Part shown: one piece after another, positions 48,596 through 60,200 of the stretch
How positions within the stretch are numbered: the stretch's first letter is position 1
How the letters are laid out: every line of letters begins with the position of its first letter
NCBI GenBank assembly: GCA_014549065.1
Contig: JACDOX010000018.1
Coordinates: 6,175,119 to 6,239,118 of the forward strand
Reading direction: 5' to 3'
From: Cardinalis cardinalis
Taxonomy: Eukaryota; Chordata; Aves; Passeriformes; Cardinalidae
DNA length: 64,000 bases
Notes under the pieces: generated by a model
What the model was told of the DNA's origin: nothing
Database searches by the model: none
The model's input: only the letters and a program-made list of their open reading frames with translations
Position numbers and translations under genes: made by a program

Positions 48596-51500
48596 AAATC
48601 CTAGGGCTCCTGCATGCCCTTAAGGTGCACTCTGAATCTCTAGATTTGCTGCCTTCTTGAAACAACTCTCTCTGTGCAATGTTCTTTTGCCTCCCAACAG
48701 TCTTCTCCATTTCTTCCATTCANCTCCCCTGCTCCCAGACTTCAATACNGNAGTGGGTACCCTACTGCATCCCTTTTTCACTGGTGGAAATATCAGTTCA
48801 AAATATTTGAGTGGTTGTTTTCAACAGCAACAAATGAGTTGTCATAGAAAGTACAGAAATAAAAGTTAAAAATCCTCAGAATATTTATTAACTCTTCACA
48901 TTAAAAGCAAACCTTGGTTAGATGCTATAAGCCAGATTTTGCAATTCAGAGTCTAATAATCTCCAAAATCTGATGTTAGAGAATGTACACACGACGTACA
49001 AGCACNAAGATTTTCTATGTCATATGCTTCTGTATGTTTCCACCTATATTTTTGTACAAATAATGAATGCAAAAGAGGCTCATTTCCCCACAAAATACAA
49101 AAATTAAAGTGCTTGCTGTAAAAATGCAGACAAACAAGTTTAGTCAAAAGATAGCCCTAGTTTAGGATGGATTAATTTGTTCATTATTATTCTTTACAAA
49201 CTTTGCAGGAAGCCTGACAGATAAAAACTGGTCCAAGATCTGTATTTTCACTGTCAGTGATGCTTGTGCAAAATCAAAAAAAANATATGTCTTGGCACGA
49301 CAGTAAGGCAGCAATAGCCCAAGGCTGTTCCTTTTCTACACAGATTTCAGTGTGNAAATGGTAGGAAAACCAAAATAATTTTCAAGCTGCTGGAGGGTAC
49401 TGTCAACTGTGAAAAACAGAAAGACAACTATAAACATAATTATTCAAGTGCACCCTCTGAACTAACAGGGAGAATTTGAAGGGCTAGGAGAGAATTTTTA
49501 AAACGTGCTAAGCAAGACAGATAAATAGTAAATTATTATGGTGGTTTCCTCCTTTGCAAAATACAAAAGAGATATTAAGCAGATTGATTTGGTTCTCAGC
49601 AGCATGNATGTGGAGGGTGAGACCTGATGGCAGTTTTTAACTCCATTTCTTCAGCATCCCTGTTAGNTGTTTTGCATAGCAGTACCTTCTGAACAAATCT
49701 GCTTGGGATCAAACTCTAACTATAGATTAAGACTTAACTGGAAAATCTACAGGACTGAAGAATTAATATTTGGTTCTTAGGCATGTAAATGAAGAGGTCA
49801 CATTCAAAGTGCTTTTCCTTTTGTAGCATGAAAGAGAAGATTCCCAAAGGATCACNTGCATGCTGTCAGTGGTCTGTGAGCCCTTTCAAAAGGCACANGC
49901 CCTGCAAGAAAAAGGCACCCATTGCTGTGGTGGCACCTGTTACTGCAGCTGCTGCTGCTCTTCCAGGTGCATGGCAAAAGAGGGCAGTGGAGCACTGTAC
50001 ATTTCAACAGATTAAACTAATTATCCCTGCAGGTCTTTTCTCTANATTTCTTTGCTGCAAAAATTATTACAATACCTAGAAAAGCAATCATGTTGTATTA
50101 ATAACATCTGGACAGTTTAAACAGAACATCTCTTTTGCTTTCACTGAAAATGGCATTTCTCTCCCAGGGAGCATTATTATCAATTGACTGAAATTTCATT
50201 ACTTCCAAATCTCCAGTCACAGGAGGTATTGCATTTTCACCCACCAACAGGATTTTCCAGGTTGGCTTCTTTTCCATTATCTCTTTCNCATGCTTTCCAG
50301 GGAAGTTTGCATTCCTGCCTGTAACACATCTCTCCAAGTTTAAAACAGCCAACAGTAGTTTAAATGTCATCTCATGGAATGAGTTTTGTTTCCATTTCTG
50401 TGTCCCTAACAAGACACCATGTTGGTTTTAGCCCATGCACCAGGGACAGTCATTGCTTATGCTGGGTTCTTTCTTAATTTATTAGGCAGTTCTACCTTCT
50501 GAATCCTTCCTAAGTGTTCCTAGACTTTGTCTGCACCACATCCATTTCAAAATGTGTTCGTTCATGCAACTTTAAACATTTAGCAATCCACTTCAAAATG
50601 TGATCGTTCATGCAACTTTAAACATTTAGCAACATCATTTGTTGTTCCCATATTTAACAAAAAGAGCTTGAAGGTCAAAGCTTCAAACATTTCTAGTTTT
50701 ACACTGTAATATAACCAAATCTGCAGTTTGGGGTTGNTTTGGTTTTTCAGTTGGAGTCTAGTATGATGCTTCCTTTTGCTGAAAGTGGCAGTTCCCACTT
50801 CAGTGTAAGTTGACATATATAATATGTTGTTAAAAATAATGACATATTATTTAAGAGGAATGGTCACAGTAAAGAACNCTGCCCTCTCTACCAAACAACC
50901 CTCTTTCATCTTGTCAAAAACAGCCTTTAGTCTTCCTTTAAAATGGCAAAGGTTTANAGTGTCAATACACTCCTTGGGATGGCAGTGCTTTAACCATATT
51001 TATTAGCAAAGCTCTTACTTTACCTTTATAAGCCAAACTCTGGTACTCAAATGTCATTCATTACAAAATCTTAGTTTTTATTTAATGGCTATAGCATGTC
51101 AGCACGGTCTCCACTGTTCCTTTGATGCAAAAAGGGGATATGACAAGATAAACTTTGATGTGCCACATCCAACCTGAAGTTTGAATTATTTATAAATGTT
51201 TGGAAAATTACATAAAATTATAGTGTATGATATGCAATCCATTAGCACTACATTCTCAGATCAAAACACAGTAATCACCAACATCATTATCTTGTTTCAG
51301 AGCAGTTTCAAGGGCAGCTCACTGGACTGGGATTTGCTACTGGTCCAATAGCAAATTCAAGGAAGTGCCCCCAGCCTCCTCAGCATCAATTTCCTCTCCT
51401 TTATAGCAGGGGGACCAACACCCATCTTTTCTGTAAAGTGTTTGGACACCATGGTGTATGTCGTTTTTGTATTTACAGTATAGAGTCTGGATATTATTTC

Positions 51501-52140
51501 TGTTATTACAGTTTTTGTTCTATTTTTACAGGGATATTGTATTATTCCTACTGCTACCATTTTCTGCCTCCAGGGTGCTGGGTCTTGAGCAAACTCAAAT
51601 GCAGGCTGGTCAAAGTCGACTGCTGTTTACATTTGAAAAATATTTCAGAAGTGTGAGACCATCCTTTCCACACCAGTGCACTTAAAAGTACAGAAAAATC
51701 AATAATTTTCTCCACAACTGACTAGGCTTTTTCCAGTAGGTCTTGCACAGTTAAAAGGGCATAANCCACCTTCAAATATAAACAGAAAAAACTTGCAATA
51801 GTGCTAACTGCGCAAAAGTAAAATATTTTTTTGCGAGATGTTTACAGAAATACTTTCATGCTTTGGTTAACTCACTGAGACAGAAAACCTTTCTTAAAGG
51901 AAGAAATATTGTTTAGTCTTTACTTTTATTTATTCTTTTTGTCCTTAACTAAGTAATAAAGCAATATTGAATTGTATTTTAGATTTCAAGGATTCCAAAA
52001 CTAACTCTTCCTTTCTCCTCTCNTTAATTACTCCTGATTCCTGATTTCCTGATATAGGTTTCTGTACACATGTGTCTTTAGATTGCCTTTTAATATAAAA
52101 ACTACACATAAAGATTTGTATTTTATATCAAATTATAAAA
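48596..52140. other. Intergenic sequence with a 46-base tandem duplication; no gene recognised
   Basis: No protein-like frame or RNA gene was recognised. Single Ns are frequent here. The tandem duplication is entered separately. Confidence 0.55.
50541..50632. repeat. Exact-length 46-base tandem duplication
   Basis: Copy 1 is 50541-50586 and copy 2 is 50587-50632. They differ at only two positions (T to C at unit base 5, T to A at unit base 17). The copies abut with no spacer. Confidence 0.95.
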
Positions 52141-52149
52141 TAGATAGAT

Positions 52150-52210
<61 letters not shown>

Positions 52211-52220
52211 TAGATAGATA
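52141..52220. repeat. (TAGA)n / GATA tetranucleotide microsatellite
   Basis: About 80 bases of TAGA units with two phase breaks, near 52150 (GATGATA) and 52210 (TAGTAGA), followed by a short CA run at 52221-52228. Confidence 0.97.
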
Positions 52221-52228
52221 CACACACA

Positions 52229-53923
52229 TACAAAAAACTAAGAGCTGAGCCAGTTCAAGTCAGGCAAAAATCAAGTGACTTTCCAAATCTCAGTGTTGGT
52301 TATAACACCAGAGAGTTTCTATGGTGCTTCAGCACCAAAATAAGGGCATTCCAAACATGAAAGCTGAGGATTCCNTTGAAAGAGAGAATCCTTTACCCAA
52401 GGTGCTGGGTAGAAAAGGAGACAGGTATGGGTGGATCACCATCTTGACCAGAGATAAAGCTCACCCAGAAAGTTAATTCAGGAGTGCCTTTAATTTGCAA
52501 AGGGGTTTATTTCCATTCTCTCTCCACTTGGTATAAGTGTAATGAAAGGCCAGAGAAACTTCACACTGCCAGGAGTTCCAGGAGCTGTTTTTGCAAGCCA
52601 AACCAAGTGATTTCACCCTTCATTTCTGGGACACTGACCCAGCTCATAAACTATGTAACAAACTGTAATAAACTGTGGCCTAAAGTTAAGCAAAACAAGG
52701 AAATCAAAATGAGTTTGGTGGTAATAGGCAAATGAAGTGACCACTTGCAATTCAAGCACCACTGGTAATAAATGTGTGCACATATGTGTGTTTTTATAAC
52801 ATCTCTTTTAATTCCTGATAATAAATCCTCTTGGTGCAAACCTTAATGTAACAGATATTACACAGAATGCTTTGAAAACCAGAACCAGTATAACCNGTAA
52901 AAAAGAAACCAGTAAAATGCAGGTAAGTAGAAGGATTTACATGTGGGTTTAAATTTTTTAAAAATTGACTTTTTACACATAGGAAAAAACAAAATTAAGC
53001 TTTCCTTACCATTACCATTATTCAAAGGACAAATTACTCTGGTCCACAAATACTATCTGCTACTATTACAGCAAGGGAAAGAAAAATGTAGTCACTTTCT
53101 GCTTTGAAAGTGCTGNTTCTCCTCTCTTGTGGTGCTCAGAAGTGATGACAATTTTGCATTTTTCAGTCTGTCCCCTATCAGGGCACAAAACCTGCAGCCT
53201 ACACAGGAGCAAGCAAATCCAGCACAGGTTTCTAGCAAAACAGCTCTGGTGGGAGAAGGATGAGGCTNATAGGTGGCAATAGGGCTGCATGTTAGGATAA
53301 AAAAGCATGAGGAGATTGTGTTGGAACTGAAATCAAGCAGTAGACACCATCCAGCCAGTTATGAAAGCAACATTACACTCTTACAACAAAAGAGCTCTGC
53401 AACTACCTATTAACTGAAATGGTAAGAGAAAAATAACTGTATTTCACAGTCTAAGCAACTGCTCTACTCACACAAATGTAGGTCAAAAAGAAATGAAGTT
53501 ACAGTTCTAGTGCAGAAATCACAGGACTATAAAAGAAAGGTTATTCACAAGCTTAACTCAAACAACAGCTATCTTAANAATGGTAAATTAAGAAATGCAT
53601 TTTACTACACAAACCAAAATGTTATTTAATTGAATATCCAATAAAGAGATAGCTACATGCCCATGCTGGTTCACATCATCATGTTGTTTGATAAGGCACA
53701 TCACTCTAAATGTTGTATTGTGCATCTGAGCTTGTTTTCCAGACTGCAGCAAAGAGTGACTGCCACAATACAGCATGGCCTGATGTCACAGCTCTGCAGT
53801 CCCACTCCTCGCCAGATGCTGGAGAGCCTCTGTCAGGGTCGACTCTTCTGTCTTCAAAGTGCCTCTCCACATGAGAAATGCACCTGGGAAATGCCACTCA
53901 CAGAGGATTTGCCTGACATCCAT
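52229..53923. other. Intergenic sequence between two microsatellites; no gene recognised
   Basis: Only short, N-interrupted open frames. No repeat or RNA gene was recognised. Confidence 0.55.
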
Positions 53924-54076
53924 CCTTCCTTCCTTCCTTCCTTCCTTCCTTCCTTCCTTCCTTCCTTCCTTCCTTCCTTCCTTCCTTCCTTCCTTCCTTC
54001 CTTCCTTCCTTCCTTCCNCCTTCCTTCCTTCCTTCCTTCCTTCCTTCCTTCCTTCCTTCCTTCCTTCCTTCCTTCC
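53924..54076. repeat. (TTCC)n microsatellite, about 38 units
   Basis: About 153 bases of nearly perfect TTCC, broken once at the N at 54018 where the phase shifts. Both ends run into CATCC units, which suggests growth from a CATC/TTCC-like seed. It is a polypurine/polypyrimidine mirror repeat. The serine-proline-rich and lysine-glycine-rich frames across it are artefacts. Confidence 0.98.
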
Positions 54077-56658
54077 ATCCATTTAGATTAATCTTTTCAA
54101 CTATATCAATCTTTTCTTCCAGCTACTAGCAAGGTATCCTGCAGAGCTTTTCCCACCCCACACGGTGCAGCTACCACTGGTACATGCCATCCAGGATGCT
54201 GCCTTTCAGTGAACCCTCTCCTTGCTGAATTTCAAGAGGCTTTGAGTTATTTTTCCAGTTATCACAAGAGCCATTTCATTTTTGTAGTCATCCAGAGGAC
54301 CACAGTGTGTATAGGAAGTCTAGATTGCCCAGCTGACATTCATAAAATAGTAGCAGAATATCCATAAGCTTATCCAAGAATGACTCCATTTTGGTTCATA
54401 CAGAGGTTCTCAGGAGTGCTGATTCTTTCACTTTCTTTCATGAACTCTGGTGAACCAAAGGCACACATTACATAGCTATGTTTTTCAACCATATATCATG
54501 AACATTTCTATTTCATGAGATAACAGTATGCCTTTTAATTTAGCAGCATTTTGTATAGAACACACATTACACATTAATAGATGTTACTAGTTTTAAGTTC
54601 TGTGTATTATATCAATCATTGCCAAATCAGCTTTAAAAAGGTACCTGTCTAGACAGGCTGAAGAGTGACAAAGGTGGCTGGATGTCATGCTAGCTGCATC
54701 CCTTACTTGGTTCTTACTATCTGTAGCCTGGAGAAGTTGTTTATTAACNCCTATATGTATCCTCAGAACCAACGCCTGTGCTAACAGAAATTGGCATCAN
54801 TCCACTGAAGTCAGCTGAATGTTTGTAACAAATGAACAGCTCCTCCACAGCAAGCAAAATTCTGCTTTCCTTTATGTATCATCCCATATGCCCATAGGAT
54901 TTTGCCTTGGTGATTAAAAGAGGATGACTCACAATAGTGGCTGCAGTGTCTTCCAANCCCGTCCCCACTTCTGTTGTGCTCNACCCTCCTTCCAGCTGAC
55001 CTTGTTTGTGTGGCCAAAAGTAAGAGAAGAAACCCTTGGCTGATAATAAAGATAATGCCATTTCATAATACCATAACATGTTTATCCTTGGAATTCACAG
55101 CACTTCCAACATGCAGACTTAAACTAAAGGAATTTGGTGTCAATGTCTTGTTCCTGGGACAGGAACAGTCAAAACATTTAATTCCTAAAGTCAGCAGCAG
55201 GTTCATAGAAGTCTGGAATAAATACTCTCTATTCACCTGAATACTGCATAAAATTTTAAAAAGGGAATTGTCATGTGAATTTAATATACGATACAGAACC
55301 TTACTTGCTTCATACATAATTTCATTTTAGAACTAAGAGAGCTTTCATGAACTCAAGTAAAAAGCAAGTTTTCTCTTCCACTTTCAATTTAAAATCTCTC
55401 CAGGCTTGTGAGCCTACATGAGAGAAAAAATTAACATCACTTCAGAATTCTCAAAAATAGCAGTTTATGCATTTAAATATGTACGTTTTTTTTCCTAGGC
55501 TCAAAATGTTTTCATCATTTTTTGATACATCTCCAAGCAAAAAAATAACAACTGAGGTATAGAAATGTGGCTTTTCATGTGTTTAATAAGGTGGGGGTGG
55601 CAGTGAGCCTGTATACCAACAGGAGAATCACTGTTTAAACCGCTGACAACAGATGCACTGCAGCTCTCATTTATCTTGGATTTGCACTGAAAATAATTAC
55701 TCTTCATACCTCCATCTTGTAAATTTGGAGTACACTTAGGTGTATGATGAAATGATAGAATAAAGGGGACCCACTATCACCTTGTGCAGCTTCCCTGAGT
55801 CTGCCCACCATCCAGACAGGCAGGNAGGTACTGCAGCACAGCTCTGAGCGCTGAGGAAAAGGCTTTTTCTACCTGGGAAGAAAAGGTACAATGGCCTTTT
55901 GCATTAAGTGCCTTTTTCTCTAGTTAGTAATCTGCTTTCCATCTAAATATAAGCTGTGAGTAGCCTACGTATGAGATGACAGGTTTGGTGCTGAAGCATG
56001 CCATTCCCATGAGATTGCTTTTTTCTTCAAAGCCACAGTTCACATTTTAGCCAGGCAGTATCTGAAAATCCTACATTACTAACTACTTGTATGGCCATGA
56101 CAGCTAATGTAACAGGCTTTGTACAGCTGAAGATAAACATAAAGATAAAGACTGGACCAGATTACACAAAAAATTACACTACACAAGGGTATGACCAGCA
56201 TGATTATACTATAGTCTGAGTGATGTAACTGAATTAATTTCTAGCTCCTAGAAATGTGCTGGAGTCCCCACAGAGGTGTAAGAATNAAGCAGGCTATAAG
56301 TATATTGCAGTTTTTGTCTTCAACCTTCAGGCCACTGTGCTCTGTGAAGGCTTCACCCTCCACATACGAGCACAGAGATAACTCTGCTTTAGTGGTGCAC
56401 TGCCAGGTTCCACTTCAGCTCCACACCTCACCATATCCACGAGTATTGTACAGGATAGGAATTGCAGATATAAAGTGTAAGGATGATTAGGATTACTGGG
56501 AACAGATTCCCACTGAGTTCCAGTCCCAGTTCTGTGCCTCTCTCCTTTTGGTTTACCTGTCTAGGTAAATATTAACATATAAAGAGTTAAGGAAAGCATG
56601 CATAACAAGCCAGCCAGTGCTCATTCCCACAGAAGACTCTCAAGAATACATGCTTGAT
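54077..56658. other. Intergenic sequence, no gene recognised
   Basis: AT-rich, with only short open frames. No repeat family or RNA gene was recognised by eye. Confidence 0.55.
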
Positions 56659-56801
56659 AGGATCATATAATCCTAGGATAGTTAAGGTTGGAAGGTACCT
56701 CAGAAGGTCTCAGAAAGTAGGGCCAGCATTGACGTCAGACCATGTTGCTCAAGAGGTCTTAAAAACACCCAAGGACAAAGACTACTCAACTCCAGCTCTG
56801 G
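56659..56801 (-). mobile_element. CR1 LINE 3' fragment, minus orientation
   Basis: The reverse complement carries CR1 3'-end features: a 'ccttgggtgtttttaagacc' segment, 'ctggccctactttctgag' and 'accttccaacctt', ending in a degraded ATTATATGATC tail. It appears to be an older CR1 subfamily than its neighbour. About 140 bases. Confidence 0.75.
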
Positions 56802-56803
56802 AN

Positions 56804-57217
56804 ACTTCAGTGCAGGAAAGACATGGACTTAGTGGAGCAGGTCCAGAGGACGGGACACAGGAATGACCAGGGGAACGGGGAGCATATCACCTCTGCTGTA
56901 ACAGACTGAGAGATGGGCTCTTGAGTCTGGAGAAGGTTCTGGGGAGAGTTTAGAGCAGTTTTCCAGTACCTAAAGGGGGCTACAGGAAAGCTGGAGAGGG
57001 ACTTTTTACAAGGGCATGCAGGGATAGGAAAAGGCTTCAGACTGAAAGAGGTTTAGATTTAGAAAGGTTTAGATTAGATTTTAGGAATAAATTATTTACT
57101 GTGAAGATGGTGAAAAGACTGCAACTGCTTATATCCAGAGAAATTGTGGATACCCCATTCCTTGAAGAATTCAAGGTGAGGCTGGATGGGGTTTTGTGCT
57201 ATCTGGTCAGTGGAAGC
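56804..57217 (+). mobile_element. CR1 LINE fragment, plus orientation, lacking its 3' tail
   Basis: It follows CR1 from 'tgcaggaaagacatggac' through 'ccagtacctaaagggggctacaggaaagctgg', 'agggactttttacaagggcatg', 'actgaaagaggtttagatt' and 'aattcaaggtgaggctggatgggg'. It stops near 'agtggaag', short of the usual 3' end. It directly abuts the oppositely oriented fragment at its left. Confidence 0.88.
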
Positions 57218-60200
57218 AGCTTCTGAACAAATCCAAACACAAAAAGGAAGCCCCCAGAGGAAGCAAGGACATGAGCACATTGCCAACTCATGTACCTAAC
57301 AAGTTACAGTGTTCCTCAGTTTTCTCATGTCCTGGGAAACCTTCTTCCGGAGAAGAGCCACATTTTCCTTAGTCTTCCTTTTATAACCCAGGTATGTCGG
57401 TATGNACCTACAGAAGGGGTTTTTTGTTGCCTTTGTTGTCCCCATCCAGATTTAATTCTGTCAGGGCTTTACCTTGCCTAACCCTATCCCCAGCTGCTTG
57501 GGCAATCTCACTGTATTCCTCTCAAGCTGTCTATCCTTGCTTCCATCCTCTGTAGGCTTCCTTTTTGTGTCTGAATTTGTCCAGGGGTTCCTTGTTCATC
57601 CACATAGGCCACATGGCATTTTTTCCTTATTTCTTTTTTGGGATACATTGTTCTTGGCCTTGGAAGAGGCAATCATTGAGTATCAACCAGTGGTATTGGG
57701 CCCCTCTTCCCCCCAGGGCTTTATCTCACAGGACTCTATCTAGCAGATCCCTGAGGAGGCCAAGGTCAGCTCTCCTGACAAGCAGGNTAGAGAGCTTGCC
57801 GTGCTCCCTCTTCTCTGACCTAAGGATCTTAAACTAAAATGTTTCATGGCCACTGAAGCCAAGCTGAATTATGCTGTATCAGTCACTAGAAACACATACT
57901 GATGTCCTGTGTGCTCAGTGTCGCCCTTTTATCCTCACTGATACCAAGACTTCATTAAACTCCCACTCAGTTATCATACCTCTTAAGCCAGAATGGTGTT
58001 GCAGTAGAAAATAAAAACAAGTCATTAGAATGGAGATTAGTGGCAAACTCATTTTTAAGCCCATTTATATACACATATCTCACAAGGGAGGTGATGATAG
58101 TATNTTCAGGAGTGCATTAATCATAAGAGCTATATAAGAAACCTGCACTGCAGGTTACCTAAGTATGTCATGTATAGTGTCCATGAAGAGCACAACTTAA
58201 TGAAGACCTTGTTTAATTTTTGCTGTAGGTAGCACGATGACTTTGCTGGGTATCCACTTAATAGGGTTCACAGCAGTCACAACTCACCACTGAAATGGAT
58301 ACTGAATAGCAAATAAAATTTTCTCCATGAGTTCAGCTTTACCCCAATATGCAATAAATACAGAAGAGTGTATTCGTACAAAAAGCACTTTTTTCCCCTA
58401 GCCCTTGGTAATACATTGCTGTATTTCATGNAAAGCAAAACACTTTCTTACTCAGGCATTACATAAAATACCATAATACCCAAAAAGCATCATAATCCTG
58501 CATTGGGTTTCACTGTGAATAAGTTTTAACACTCATAACTTCAGGAGTATTCCTTCATTGTTTGCACTTAAAAACATAAATCCAGAAGTTTTATTACATC
58601 AAAGAGTTGTACATTTGTACTTTTGCAAGAAGATGTTGGCTATTACTGGTTTGAGCCAAAATATTAGAGTTCTGCTATCTTTTCTCTGAGATGTTCTTTT
58701 CTCACATACATTTCTTGGTCATAATAGGTTAATTACCTAATAGGATTTTTCCCTGTTAAGTAGTGACTTTGTCTCTTTGAGGTCAATGGAAAACACAAGA
58801 CATAAAATCTATTTGTTATTAATGTATTTCTTCCAGCCCACATAACCATATTTTTTTTTTCCAAAGTGAATGGAGCAGTAGCATTTTCTTTATAGAATGA
58901 TTCATTTATAANCCCAATATTCAACATCACTCATCTTTGATCATTGAGTCCTCAAGAAAGCATCTGCAACACTATCTGGTTTTCAAGTAAATTCCAACTG
59001 GGCATTAACAGAGTCAAGTTTCAAGGAAAAAGGAAAAAAACTGTTCATGTAAAGATTCTCAGCTTGCTCTAGAGCTGCAAATTTCTAGTTTAATCACACA
59101 GATTGTGCAAATGTATATACATATATACAAGCATATGTATGCATNTATATTTATATGTACATACAGTTTCTGTACAGGAAAGTGGCAATTTTTGTGCTCT
59201 AAGCTTCTCATTTTCCTTTACATTAGCGCCACTTCTTAAAATTTGAACACACTGGAGTCTCTCTTCTACTGTCTTGATATAACACTCTTCTTTCTTTTCC
59301 CAAACCTTTGTCTTCCTTCATCAGTCACAAGCAATTTTTTCCACATCTTTTTTGCAACTGTAATCCATTCAAACATGAATGTGGATTANAGTTTCTACAA
59401 TTCTAAAATTTCTACAATGAAATATAGAATGTCTGAATGTCACCTTATTGGTATCCTTTACATATGATTTAATGACTTGTGAAAACACCAGTAAATATCT
59501 TTAGTATTCCAAAGTAATATATCAAAACATTCAAAATAANAATGCAATTCTCAACAGCAGAGTGTTATGAGCCTCACCAAGCTAAAGCTCACATCTTCTC
59601 ACTTGGGTAAAATTTTAGAAGTTATCAGAATGCCTCTAAGAAGAGCAGATGCTGCTATGCAACTACATATACCATATCAGCAATGCATATTAAAAGTAAT
59701 CAGTAATTTTTTTAAAGCTATTTTAATAGATATTAAGATATTTCAACAAAAAAAACTAGCTTAATGTAGAACAACAAATAAGCAAGTGTGTGCTGCTTTC
59801 CAATACACTCATCATTTGGTCAGCCCACTTCAGGAAAATCAATCCNTGCAGTTTGTCTACAAACCGCATTACACACAAAGTCACAGCTCTGAGGATTAAT
59901 GCTTAGAAGGGAAAGGAAAAAACACTCAATAATCAAAGAAAAACTGGAGGAAAAGTCATCCATTGAGAAACAGCAGTGGAGCTTTCCCGTATGTTTGAAT
60001 GCCCAATTGCAGCCCTGACGTGCCATGCAGCAGGGAGGGAGCAGCCAGGCTCATCGTACCCAGAGCAGAGATGGATCTTTAGGTGAGGAGCAAACATGCC
60101 TGCTTTTCATGATTCCTTTAGACTACCTTTTCAATAACTCCTCACACACAGAGTTTGTATGAACACCACCAATGCAAGACTGTTATTCTAGCCAAGCAAG

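Noticed and set aside
53657..54091. A 144-codon frame with a serine/proline/leucine/phenylalanine repeat, and lysine-glycine-arginine-glutamate repeats on the other strand
   Set aside because: These are direct translations of the TTCC microsatellite.
56659..57217. A single CR1 with a twin-priming 5' inversion
   Set aside because: The two pieces overlap in consensus coverage and look like different subfamilies, so two insertions fit better.
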